64,000 bases of DNA from Lachnospiraceae bacterium UBA938 (GTDB lineage: Bacteria; Bacillota; Clostridia; Lachnospirales; Lachnospiraceae): NCBI GenBank assembly GCA_002293475.1, contig DBDG01000033.1, forward strand, positions 1-64,000. Direction: 5' to 3'. Below are positions 16,488 to 24,763 of the stretch, one piece after another. A program made the translations under genes and the position numbers. Numbering within the stretch: the stretch's first letter is position 1; each line of letters opens with the position of its first letter. The notes beneath the pieces were generated by a model. It did not search any database. It was not told the origin of the DNA and was given only the letters and a program-made list of their open reading frames with translations.

Positions 16488-19235
16488 ATGGCAAAAATAT
16501 TTGCATCAAAGAGTCCGCAAATCAGCGAACGCGAAAAACGCAACACCGGCCGCTCCCGCAATATCGCGGCACAGGGAATGGTCTTACTGGAAAACGACGG
16601 CATACTGCCGTTGTCTCCCACAATAAAAAATATTGCGCTTTACGGCAGCGGTGCCCGTCGAACCATCAAGGGAGGAACCGGTTCGGGGGATGTCAACAGC
16701 AGGCAGGTCATCACGGTGGAACAGGGGTTGGAGGAAGCCGGTTATACGATTACGACCAAACAGTGGCTGGATCGATACGACCAGAAGGCGGAAAGAACCA
16801 GACAGAACTATGATGACAAATTGCGGCAGGCATTCGCGGAACAGGGAAGTAGTGCTGTTTTTTTGTTGTTAACCGATCCTTATCAGGAACCGGAAGTCAT
16901 ACCGGTGATGGATGAAGACCTAACTGTGAACGAAACCGACACAGCTGTTTATGTTCTGGCTCGCAGCTCCGGTGAGGGCAGTGACCGCAAGCCAGTGCCG
17001 GGAGACTATGAACTTTTTGAGAACGAAAAGTCGGCAATCAAGAAACTAGCCGCGGTATACCGCCGCTTTATTATTGTTCTCAATATCGGGGGTATTATTG
17101 ATACCAAATTCTTTAGAGAAATAACAGGCATCGGTGCAATCCTGCTGATGAGCCAGGCCGGTCATGCCGGAGGGAGTGCTTTGGCCGACGTATTATCCGG
17201 ACAGGCATTTCCCGGCGGGCGTCTGACAGACACCTGGGCCGAACATTATCAGGATTATCCCAGTGCGGACACGTTCAGCCATATGAATGGCGATCTGGAC
17301 GATGAATATTATCGGGAAGGTATTTTTGTTGGCTACCGCTATTTTGACAGTTTCAACATTACGCCAGCCTATCCCTTCGGCTATGGATGTTCTTATACCA
17401 CATTTGATATAGAACCACAGACAGTAGCTGTTGACGGACAAGCGGTGAAGGTCTCTGTTAAGGTGACAAATACCGGAGCGCAGTATTCCGGCAGGGAAGT
17501 GGTGCAGATCTACTGTTCTGCCCCCGATGGCATTCTGGAAAAACCTTATCAGGAATTAGTAGCATATGCCAGGACCAGACTTTTAGAGCCCGGTAAAAGT
17601 GAACGATTGACGATAGCCTTTCCAACCAGACAGTTGGCTTCCTACAATCCGTCCGATGCCGCCTACATAATGGAGAAGGGCTTGTACTATATTCGGGTGG
17701 GAAAACATTCCAGACAGACCCGAATTGCGGCTGCTATTCATTTGACAGAGACAGTGACGGTGGAAACATTAACCAATCGCTGTATCGGTATCGATCATGA
17801 TGCCGGTATGACAGGGCAGGATGTCAACGGGAAAGAGGGTATGTTAAGGGAAATAACCGCCAAGGGGATTGTGCCTTTTGGTTATGAGGGCGAGCAAGAG
17901 CAGAAGGATAGCGCCTCGGTTATCAGACTAACGGCAGCTGATCTGAGTAACTGCGAGGCAGTTTATTCATGCCATAATAAAATTATCCCGTCTCCGGCCA
18001 TATCAGACAAAATCAAGCTTACAGAAGTTATAGCGGGCCGTGCCACGTTGGATGAACTGGTAGGGCAATTGACTGTGGCTGAAATGGCCGAGCTATGTGT
18101 CGGGACATCACGCGGAGGTTTTGGCAGTGAGTCAATCATCGGTGCCGCCTCTGCGGCCTGTCCGGGTGCGGCCGGTGATACCACATCGTTGCTGCTGGAG
18201 GACAGGGATATTCGAAATATGATTCTGGCAGACGGTCCGGCCGGGTTACGTCTGTCAGCTCACTTCATGGCCGATCGGGACGATCAGATCATCCCCGGCA
18301 CAAGCATGGCGCCGCTTCCGGGGATGGAGCAGATGGCAGATGCCAAACCGGTTATTCCTGAGGGAGCTTCCCATTATTATCAATATTGCACGGCAATTCC
18401 CATTGCCACCTTACTGGCACAGACTTGGGACCCGGATTTGATTCGGGAAGCGGGGGATATTGTCGGGGAAGAGATGGAAGAATTGGGCGTACAGTTATGG
18501 CTAGCTCCAGGAATGAATATTCACCGGAATCCGCTGTGCGGTCGGAATTTTGAATATTATTCGGAGGATCCGCTGATTTCCGGCATCAGTGCCGCCGCCA
18601 TAACTTTAGGGGTGCAGAACCATCCGGGGGTGGGAACGACCATAAAGCATTTTGCCTTTAATAATCAAGAAGATAACCGGATGCATAACAATGCTCATCT
18701 CGGTGAACGTGCCATTCGGGAGATTTATCTGCGTGGCTTCGAAATAGCCGTAAAAGCGGCGGCACCGATGGCTATTATGACCTCTTATAATCTGTGCAAT
18801 GGTGTCCATACAGCCAATAGCTATAATTTGCTGACAGCAGTTGCGCGCGATGAATGGGGGTTTAAGGGATTAATTATGACCGATTGGGGTACCACCGGCA
18901 GTATAGAAATGAATCCGGATACTGTCTTTAAATATGGTTGTTCGGATCCGGCTGTCTGTATGAAAGCCGGCAATGATTTAATCATGCCGGGTTGTGACGA
19001 GGATGTTCAGGGAATCATCCAGGCGGTGGAGCATGACGATTCGGAATCGGCGGACAGCTTGACATTGGGTGATTTGCAAGGATGTGCGCGGAGAATATTG
19101 CGTATAGTCATGAAGTCCTCGGCCTATCCTAATGCTGAGCCTTACAGTAGCGACAGGATGGATAATCATGGCGGTATTGAAGGTTATATAGAAGTCAGAA
19201 AAGAAGAAGTTAAGGAGGATAATGTCAATGGTTAA
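16488..19235 (+). CDS. Permuted glycoside hydrolase family 3 (beta-glucosidase/xylosidase)
   Basis: GH3 enzyme of 915 residues with swapped domain order. The C-terminal-type alpha/beta domain comes first (about 20-270: GMVLLENDGILPLS, AGHAGGSALADVL), then a fibronectin-III-like domain (about 300-420), and the catalytic TIM barrel is last (about 520-900) with ADGPAGLR, IKHFAFNNQE and the nucleophile in LIMTDWGTTG. No signal peptide, so it is intracellular. This permuted arrangement is known in some rumen and gut Firmicutes. It would release a terminal beta-linked sugar from the imported glycoside. RBS AAAGGAGG. Confidence 0.9.
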   Translation: MAKIFASKSPQISEREKRNTGRSRNIAAQGMVLLENDGILPLSPTIKNIALYGSGARRTIKGGTGSGDVNSRQVITVEQGLEEAGYTITTKQWLDRYDQKAERTRQNYDDKLRQAFAEQGSSAVFLLLTDPYQEPEVIPVMDEDLTVNETDTAVYVLARSSGEGSDRKPVPGDYELFENEKSAIKKLAAVYRRFIIVLNIGGIIDTKFFREITGIGAILLMSQAGHAGGSALADVLSGQAFPGGRLTDTWAEHYQDYPSADTFSHMNGDLDDEYYREGIFVGYRYFDSFNITPAYPFGYGCSYTTFDIEPQTVAVDGQAVKVSVKVTNTGAQYSGREVVQIYCSAPDGILEKPYQELVAYARTRLLEPGKSERLTIAFPTRQLASYNPSDAAYIMEKGLYYIRVGKHSRQTRIAAAIHLTETVTVETLTNRCIGIDHDAGMTGQDVNGKEGMLREITAKGIVPFGYEGEQEQKDSASVIRLTAADLSNCEAVYSCHNKIIPSPAISDKIKLTEVIAGRATLDELVGQLTVAEMAELCVGTSRGGFGSESIIGAASAACPGAAGDTTSLLLEDRDIRNMILADGPAGLRLSAHFMADRDDQIIPGTSMAPLPGMEQMADAKPVIPEGASHYYQYCTAIPIATLLAQTWDPDLIREAGDIVGEEMEELGVQLWLAPGMNIHRNPLCGRNFEYYSEDPLISGISAAAITLGVQNHPGVGTTIKHFAFNNQEDNRMHNNAHLGERAIREIYLRGFEIAVKAAAPMAIMTSYNLCNGVHTANSYNLLTAVARDEWGFKGLIMTDWGTTGSIEMNPDTVFKYGCSDPAVCMKAGNDLIMPGCDEDVQGIIQAVEHDDSESADSLTLGDLQGCARRILRIVMKSSAYPNAEPYSSDRMDNHGGIEGYIEVRKEEVKEDNVNG

Positions 19236-19524
19236 ACACATAGTAATGTGGAAGCTGCTTGAACAGGCAGAAGGCAATTGCAAACAGGAAAATATTAATA
19301 TTATTAAGGAAAGGCTTGAAGGGTTAAAAGTAAAAATTCCTCAAATCCGCTATCTTGAGGTAGGAGTCAACAAGAACCCCGATGGCTATGACGCAGTCTT
19401 ATATACAGAGTTTGACTCCTTCGATGATCTGAATATCTATCAAAATCATCCCGATCATAAGGCAGTCTCAGCGTTTGTCAGTAAGATCCGCTCGGACAGG
19501 GTGGTCTGTGATTATATTGCATAA
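19228..19524 (+). CDS. Dabb-domain (stress-responsive A/B barrel) protein
   Basis: 98-residue dimeric alpha/beta-barrel protein of the Dabb family: MVKHIVMWKL start, VGVNKNP, DAVLYTEFDSFDDLN and HPDHKAV are the standard blocks. It overlaps the GH3 stop by 8 bases, and AAGGAGG placed 9 bases upstream favours the ATG at 19228 over that at 19222. Dabb proteins occur as companions of catabolic genes and some catalyse cyclisations; the role here is unknown. It ends the carbohydrate operon. Confidence 0.8.
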   Translation: MVKHIVMWKLLEQAEGNCKQENINIIKERLEGLKVKIPQIRYLEVGVNKNPDGYDAVLYTEFDSFDDLNIYQNHPDHKAVSAFVSKIRSDRVVCDYIA

Positions 19525-19586
19525 GCATTTGTGCAGTATAATGAGTGAACAAGAAAGCCCATATAGGCGTAAATTATCAGTGCATA

Positions 19587-19862
19587 ATGATCAAAAAAAT
19601 GACCGCCGCGGAATTGGAAGCCGGATGCCGCACCTATGTCTCGCTAAAGACACAGGAAATGAACAGGGCAAAGATGCTGCTTTCCGGTAAGTACTCCCGT
19701 GTGTAAGAAAGCGAGAACGGGCCTTTACGTATCTATGACGCAAAAATCGCTGAGGAGATTGTTACTTATCTTTATGAAAACGATATTCTGATCAGCGAAA
19801 TTAGAACCGATAAGATTGGACGTGAGGAATACTATATTGATCTATTTCCAAAGGATAGATAG
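19587..19862 (+). pseudogene. ABC transporter ATPase C-terminal remnant
   Basis: Two blocks resemble the C-terminus of an antibiotic-type ABC ATPase: MTAAELEAGCRTYVSLKTQE and, in another frame after a stop, RIYDAKIAEEIVTYLYEND with SEIRTDKIGREEYYIDLF. A frameshift and a TAA near 19703 separate them and the nucleotide-binding domain is missing. A non-functional relic. Confidence 0.5.
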
Positions 19863-19877
19863 AGGATAGAGAAAAAG

Positions 19878-19908
19878 AAACCCTAGCAAAGGTAAAGCCG
19901 GGGTTTTT
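19878..19908 (+). terminator. Hairpin followed by T tract
   Basis: AAACCC (19878-19883) pairs with GGGTTT (19901-19906), and the T run continues to 19909. It lies just after the ABC remnant and could end the upstream operon. Confidence 0.45.
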
Positions 19909-20033
19909 TGCGGTTTTGGATGGAGAGTAAGATCTACCATCAAACTAATAAATTTAGAAACATAAATCAAACAAAATGCTAACAGTAAATGGTTAGAATA
20001 CAATCATCAACAAAAGCATGAAAAAGATGAAAT

Positions 20034-20444
20034 ATGGTCAGAAACTTTGGCGTAGAACAAGTGATCGACTATGCCACGGAAGATTTCACAAAGAACGCAA
20101 AGACATACGATTGCATTTTTGGCGTCAATGGCTACCGCTCATTAGAAGAATACAAAGCAGCACTGAATCCGGGCGGAATATATGTGCTTGTTGGAAATAT
20201 GCGGTAAGGTGCGGAGTTTCATCAGCGGGGATTAGCTGTATTTCAGGATAGCGGTAAGCGGCTAGGTGCTGTTGCATCACAAATGACGAATAGTGAACCT
20301 GATTATACCAGTTCATTGGTTGCCGGAGGCAAATTGAAGCCAATCGTGGATTCCGTTTATTCCATCCAAAATGTATCTAATGCGGTAAGAGACATTGTCA
20401 AGAATCACGCAAGAGGAAAAATCGCAATTAAAATGGATTTTTAG
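20034..20444 (+). pseudogene. Zinc-type alcohol dehydrogenase/quinone oxidoreductase remnant
   Basis: The C-terminal half of an MDR-superfamily dehydrogenase is recognisable: VEQVIDYATEDFTKN, NPGGIYVLVGNM, then after a stop near 20204, LVAGGKLKPIVDSVYSI and VRDIVKNHARGKIAIKMDF. The catalytic domain is absent and a stop plus frame change break the rest. It runs up to the RBS of the intact flavodoxin gene. Confidence 0.65.
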
Positions 20445-20456
20445 GGAGGTGAATTG

Positions 20457-20933
20457 ATGAAACCGATTATTATTTTATATTCCAACGGCGGTACAACGAG
20501 AAAAGTTGCGGAAAGAATCAACGAAACCTTAGAATGTGAAGTGGCAGAGATTAAACCAAAAGTACCCTACGGTCCGTACCTAAAGGCACTTAAACGAGCC
20601 GTTCCTGAAATAGACAACGGTATCGTTGCTGAGTATGATGCACCGGATATTGATTTGAGCGACATAGATACAGTCTTGATTGGCTATCCGATTTGGCATA
20701 ATGATGCCCCACCATTCGTGCTTGACTATCTTAAAAAGCAGGATTTTACAGGCAAGACCATTATTCCATTTTCAACTGCCGGCGGAAGCAACATCAAGGG
20801 TTCTCTCAAAAAGTTGCAGGATGCAGTTGGCTCTGCAAAAATAAAGCTTCCATATAGCAGCAGTATGTTTAAGAAGGATAATTTTGATAAGTGGAAAGAA
20901 GAAGTTTCAAAATTATTAATGCTTACTGAATAA
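20457..20933 (+). CDS. Flavodoxin-like protein
   Basis: Flavodoxin of 158 residues. The FMN phosphate loop is YSNGGTTRKVAERI near the N-terminus, followed by IDTVLIGYPIWHNDAPPFV and the third loop IIPFSTAGGSNIKGS. It probably carries electrons or reduces quinones as a soluble FMN protein. GGGAGGTG upstream fits the ATG at 20457. It survives between two pseudogene regions and has its own strong terminator. Confidence 0.85.
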   Translation: MKPIIILYSNGGTTRKVAERINETLECEVAEIKPKVPYGPYLKALKRAVPEIDNGIVAEYDAPDIDLSDIDTVLIGYPIWHNDAPPFVLDYLKKQDFTGKTIIPFSTAGGSNIKGSLKKLQDAVGSAKIKLPYSSSMFKKDNFDKWKEEVSKLLMLTE

Positions 20934-20952
20934 GTAAATAGGCTTTGTATGG

Positions 20953-20981
20953 GCGGAGGGCGCAAGCCCTCCGCAGTTTTT
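20953..20981 (+). terminator. Terminator of the flavodoxin gene
   Basis: GCGGAGGG and CCCTCCGC form an 8-base GC-rich stem with loop CGCAAG, followed by AGTTTTT. Confidence 0.85.
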
Positions 20982-21218
20982 CGTCTACAGCACGACGCGG
21001 TCTGCACTGGGTACCAGTCGGGACTTCACGGTACATAGCAATCACGATGGAGACCTACAACCACATAACAGGGAAGCAGAGAGTGGAAAAGAGATAAAGA
21101 AGATGGATGCCCTGATGGCCGTATAGCAACATAATCAACATCTCCACAACAAATCGCATACCCGACACCACCCAGCAACCCCATAGCCCGCAGTGCAAAG
21201 GCGGAGGAGCGCGGCAGC

Positions 21219-21380
21219 GTACCGGCACTCAATAATTGGGCAAAAATCCTGCGGGATATTTCCGAGAGCCCAGATATCGCGAAGATTTGGGACAGTTACA
21301 CGAGGCGCTATCCCTACGCAAAAGGGATCGCCCTGCCGGACATCCTTGCCTTGATCTACTGGGTGTTTGAGGGAAATTGA
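21219..21380 (+). pseudogene. Unrecognised C-terminal coding remnant
   Basis: An open stretch of 53 codons ending at 21380 has protein-like composition (NNWAKILRDISESPDIAKIW, then ALPDILALIYWVFEGN) but no start with a ribosome site. It looks like the tail of a mobile-element protein; I do not recognise the family. I see nothing convincing in 20982-21218. Confidence 0.3.
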
Positions 21381-21408
21381 CCGTATACTTTTGTTAACCG
21401 ACTTTTTC

Positions 21409-21437
21409 TTGACACACTATCGGAGTACCGATACAAT
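21409..21437 (+). promoter_or_regulatory. Promoter and palindromic operator of hipBA
   Basis: TTGACA (21409-21414) and TACAAT (21432-21437) with 17-base spacing. The spacer carries the perfect inverted repeat TATCGG-AGTA-CCGATA (21418-21433), i.e. TATC-N8-GATA. E. coli HipB binds TATCC-N8-GGATA, so autorepression by the following HTH protein is likely. Confidence 0.75.
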
Positions 21438-21466
21438 AGTATGTAAGGAACGAACGAGAGGTAAGC

Positions 21467-21922
21467 ATGATGAGATTCGAACAACTTTTGAATGAGAAAG
21501 GACTGTCCAGGTATCAGTTATCCAAAATCAGCGGCGTTCCCTGGGCGACGATTGCAGACATATATTCCGGCAAAACACGATGGGAACGGTGTAACGCCGG
21601 CACACTCCTTAAGCTGTCAAAAGCGTTAGAGTTATCACCTGAAGAATTGATGCTGATTGATAACAGCGAAAGTCCGGGAATAGCGAAGGGAGAGCCTGCT
21701 GACAAATCCTATTTGGAAGCAAACCTCCCCGCCAGTATTCAGCATGATATCGCCGCTTTGCTAGAAGGTGAAAAGGACCGGCCGCTCCATCTGGACTGCC
21801 TCTACAACGAGCTGTACGGTTCCATCAACGCTAACCTCTGGGGCGGTAAAATAACAGAACAGCAAGCGACATATTTGCGAAAAAAATATTTATACGGAAC
21901 GGAGGCGGTGAATGATGATTGA
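21467..21922 (+). CDS. hipB: HipB-like antitoxin (XRE-family HTH)
   Basis: 151-residue DNA-binding antitoxin. The XRE helix-turn-helix is at about residues 4-65 (LSRYQLSKISGVPWATIADI, LLKLSKALELSPEELMLI). The C-terminal half (80-150) contains a helical segment that may contact the kinase. It overlaps the hipA-like gene by 11 bases and is preceded by a promoter with a HipB-type palindrome. A second ATG one codon later is possible. Confidence 0.82.
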   Translation: MMRFEQLLNEKGLSRYQLSKISGVPWATIADIYSGKTRWERCNAGTLLKLSKALELSPEELMLIDNSESPGIAKGEPADKSYLEANLPASIQHDIAALLEGEKDRPLHLDCLYNELYGSINANLWGGKITEQQATYLRKKYLYGTEAVNDD

Positions 21923-22817
21923 TTTTACGGATTGCCCGGTAAATAAATTTATCGCCTACGGCGGCGCCAATGGTAACAAGATTAACATCAGTTTCCAAGG
22001 GAAAAGCTATATGCTGAAATTCCCGTCCGTGCCTTCGCGCAACAAGGCGATGAGCTATACGAACGGCTGCATCAGCGAATATTTGGCATGTCATATGTTT
22101 GAAGCATTAGGTTTTAACACGCAGGAAACACTGTTGGGTAAATATACCGACAGCCGAGGAAAAGAAAAAGTAGTGGTGGCTTGCGGCGATTTCACGGAGG
22201 GCGGCAAAAAACTGATCGAATTCGCCCATCTGAAGAACACTTGCATAAACAGCGAGCAAAACGGTTATGGTACAGAATTGTCATCCATTATGCAGGCCAT
22301 CGAGGAGCAAACGCTGCTGCCTTCCGGTAAGCTGCGCGAGTTCTTTTGGGATATGTTCATCGCTGATGCGCTGCTCGGGAACTTTGACCGGCACAACGGC
22401 AACTGGGGCATTCTTGTAGACGAAAGGCTCCAAACGGCGGAAGTGGCTCCGGTGTATGACTGCGGCTCTTGCCTGTATCCGCAGATGGCGGTAGAGGATA
22501 TGCCCAGACTGCTCAACAGCGAGGAAGAAATTCAAGCAAGAATTTATACGTTTCCCTTGTCTATTATTGAGGAAGACGGAAAAAAGATACCGTATTTCAA
22601 ATTTATATCGTCTCTGAAGAACAGCGATTGCAATGAAGCACTGAAGCGTGTCCACAAACGAATAGATATGGATAGGCTGAATGAAATCATTGCGGATGCG
22701 CCACAGCTTCCGCCAATTCAAAGGGAGTTCTATCAGATTATGTTGCGGGAACGCAAGGAGAAAATCCTTGATTACAGCATGGAACTGCTGATGACTATGG
22801 AGCAGATATATCCATGA
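21912..22817 (+). CDS. HipA-like serine/threonine kinase toxin (short form)
   Basis: 301-residue kinase of the HipA superfamily. The ATP Lys is in YMLKFPS (K36), the catalytic loop is GNFDRHNGNWG (D159, H161, N164), and the Mg-binding Asp is D183 in PVYDCGSCLYP. It lacks the roughly 100-residue HipA N-terminal subdomain, so it resembles the short HipT/CtkA-like kinases rather than E. coli HipA (440 residues). HipA toxins phosphorylate tRNA synthetases and arrest growth; the target here is unknown. Confidence 0.82.
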   Translation: MMIDFTDCPVNKFIAYGGANGNKINISFQGKSYMLKFPSVPSRNKAMSYTNGCISEYLACHMFEALGFNTQETLLGKYTDSRGKEKVVVACGDFTEGGKKLIEFAHLKNTCINSEQNGYGTELSSIMQAIEEQTLLPSGKLREFFWDMFIADALLGNFDRHNGNWGILVDERLQTAEVAPVYDCGSCLYPQMAVEDMPRLLNSEEEIQARIYTFPLSIIEEDGKKIPYFKFISSLKNSDCNEALKRVHKRIDMDRLNEIIADAPQLPPIQREFYQIMLRERKEKILDYSMELLMTMEQIYP

Positions 22818-22864
22818 AAGAAAATAGAACAATATGAATGCATGATGCCTCAGTTCAATAAAGT

Positions 22865-22909
22865 AATTCTCCATTATTATTGCAAAATTAGCTATAATAG
22901 TGGAGAATT
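22865..22909 (+). terminator. Stem-loop after hipA
   Basis: AATTCTCCATTATT pairs with AATAGTGGAGAATT (one mismatch) across a 17-base loop, followed by TATAG. Possible terminator; lacks a clean T run. Confidence 0.4.
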
Positions 22910-23045
22910 TATAGTATTGGCAAATAACATTATTGGTATTATAATACAAGGAGCAAAACAACTGTATAATGCTAATTAAAGTAACATGACTGGTGTTTTA
23001 GGAATAAAGGATAATTTAGTATTATCTCAGATTGGAGGAATTGCA

Positions 23046-23314
23046 TTGATACAATCTTCATACTGTAAATATTTGAGGAATATTTTCCGGAATATTTAAA
23101 CCACTATTATGATCGTAAAATTTCTCACAACTATGTAGTAAACGAGTTTTCTTCATATAATGAAGAAGAGTATAAAAATCAAATACTAATTAAAGATAAA
23201 ATATCTCAGGCTTTTTTAGCAAATTATATTGCAAATATTAGTATGAATCAACCTATCTCACTATTCAACAAAATTGAAATCGAAACGATTAATAAGTGTA
23301 ATATGATCCGCTGA
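23046..23314 (+). pseudogene. Radical SAM protein 5' fragment, truncated and frameshifted
   Basis: A TTG start 7 bases after GGAGG opens a frame that shifts once near 23071 and then reads YFPEYLNHYYDRKISHNY, ending LFNKIEIETINKCN, exactly the point where a radical SAM Cx3Cx2C motif begins. After the first cysteine the sequence jumps into unrelated GC-richer DNA (about 23303-23308). The whole segment is AT-rich like the RiPP island near 35-38 kb. No iron-sulfur cluster could form. Confidence 0.65.
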
Positions 23315-23675
23315 AAACACCGGCAGGATCGGAAAGCTATCCGCAGACCACTGAAGAGAGTGAAACAGAAACAGTAGTAGATTTTATTCCCCGGCAGAGC
23401 AAAACGTAGCAGAACCGCCGGATCAGCCGGAAGCCCCGGGTGACAATACCGATCCGGATGCTGTGCCTTCTTACGCACCGGAAGATCTGGAATCGGATCA
23501 GGGAGAGCAGGGACAGTCAACAGGAGAGGGAAATGACAATACACCGGAAGCAGGCGATGTCAATGAAAATGGCGAATATTATGTTCCCGGTTTTGGCTGG
23601 GTGCTTCCAAGTACCTCAGAGCAGATAGAAATGGATAACGACGGCGATCCTAATAAGATGGTCGGTGATATGTAG
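23308..23675 (+). pseudogene. Surface/mobile-element protein C-terminal remnant (DUF6550-like)
   Basis: Acidic, Pro/Glu/Gln-rich low-complexity coding sequence (SESYPQTTEESETET; then, one frame over, PEAPGDNTDPDAVP) ending in YYVPGFGWVLP and DPNKMVGDM. The PGFGW ending resembles DUF6550-type proteins of Clostridial accessory regions; I hold that only weakly. A frameshift lies near 23388 and no start exists; it is joined directly to the radical SAM fragment. Confidence 0.45.
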
Positions 23676-23754
23676 AGTTAATCTCTAAAAACCGTAGTAA
23701 TTTACTGCGATTTGATTTATAATAACTGTATAACTTGAGAAAGGGGTGTCCAGT

Positions 23755-23973
23755 ATGTTAGAGGTCCAGGGATACTATGATGGCAATACGGTACAGTTAT
23801 TGGAGCCGGCACCGAAGACAAAACAAAACGTGATCGTTACCTTTATAGATGATGACAGTGAATTTGATGATCTGCCGGTCGGAATATTATCAAAATATGC
23901 TGATCCCGCAAAACGGGAACTGGAGGAAGGGGCATTTGAACGTGCCATGGTGGATAAACATGGTAATGGCTGA
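23755..23973 (+). CDS. Antitoxin of a PIN-domain toxin
   Basis: Protein of 72 residues starting LEVQGYYDGNTVQLLE, a pattern common for small antitoxins (DUF2281/AbrB-like) that precede PIN toxins; the C-terminal half (KYADPAKRELEEGAFERAM) is helical and charged. It overlaps the PIN gene by 8 bases. GAAAGGGGTG upstream supports the ATG at 23755. Confidence 0.65.
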   Translation: MLEVQGYYDGNTVQLLEPAPKTKQNVIVTFIDDDSEFDDLPVGILSKYADPAKRELEEGAFERAMVDKHGNG

Positions 23974-24349
23974 TGCAAATACGATGATACGGTGCATTAT
24001 CGGGGATGATGAAAACAAGATAGCTGAGTTACAGGAAGCCAGGAAAACACAGAAGATATTGTATACTATTGAAGTTATTGCCGAGACAGTCTATGTTCTG
24101 ACCAAGGTTTACCATATTTCAAGGAAAGAATGCAGTGAGGCTATTCAGACATTTTTAAAGGCCCGGAATATAGTGTCAAGAGAGGCAGAGATAACGGCAA
24201 GGGCTCTTAAGCTCTTCGGCAGCAACAATCTTGATTTCGTCGATAACATCCTTTTGGCCTATCATCAGTTAAAAGGCATTACCATCTATACTTACGACCG
24301 CAAACTAATGAATGCGATCAGCCGCAGCGATTCCGGCGAGCAACAATAA
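23966..24349 (+). CDS. PIN-domain (VapC-like) ribonuclease toxin
   Basis: 127-residue PIN-domain nuclease expected to cleave RNA with Mg ions. The acidic residues of the active site are visible: D3 in MADANTMIRC, E40 in VIAETVYVL, and D90 and D93 in NLDFVDNILLAY. The start at 23966 overlaps the antitoxin; an ATG two codons earlier (23960) is equally placed. The operon ends with a hairpin at 24373. Confidence 0.85.
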   Translation: MADANTMIRCIIGDDENKIAELQEARKTQKILYTIEVIAETVYVLTKVYHISRKECSEAIQTFLKARNIVSREAEITARALKLFGSNNLDFVDNILLAYHQLKGITIYTYDRKLMNAISRSDSGEQQ

Positions 24350-24372
24350 AATTAAATAAGAATTAGGCAGAC

Positions 24373-24402
24373 AGCCGTCGCTTGGATAAGTGGCGGCTTT
24401 TT
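24373..24402 (+). terminator. Terminator of the PIN module
   Basis: AGCCGTC pairs with GGCGGCT (one G-T pair), followed by TTTTTG. Confidence 0.65.
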
Positions 24403-24441
24403 GATGCCTTAACAAAGAAGGAGTGTGATTCCTATTGAAAA

Positions 24442-24636
24442 GTCATTGGGTTTATTTATGGATTGCCGCGCATTTCCCTGATCCTGATAGCCGCTTCTTT
24501 GGTGGCGGCCATTGCGGCCGGTATCATCCGGATGAGCGGCATCAAAAGACCGCTTACCCTGCCGTTTGTCCCGTTTCTGGCTTTTGGCAGTGTACTGGCA
24601 ACGGCTATTAATGAAAGCTTCACGCCCCTTATTTAA
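24442..24636 (+). pseudogene. Prepilin peptidase 3' remnant
   Basis: 64 codons without a start (a TGA lies two codons upstream) resemble the C-terminal membrane part of a type IV prepilin peptidase: two hydrophobic spans, then RPLTLPFVPFLAFGSVL, the analogue of the family PFGPFLALG block. The catalytic Asp region upstream of it is gone. Its position directly before cpaB suggests it was the pilus locus peptidase. Confidence 0.55.
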
Positions 24637-24763
24637 GCAGTTTCGCAGACATGGTCGGCAAAATGAATGGGGATTAATATAGATTTCCCGGGAAGCGCAT
24701 TAACTACCGTTTCCCGCGCCGGATTCACGGCACAAATATAATCAAAGAGGAGAAACAAAACCT

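Noticed and set aside
22281..22961. Long minus-strand open frame over the hipA-like gene
   Set aside because: It overlaps the kinase motifs on the other strand and has no ribosome site or recognisable domain.
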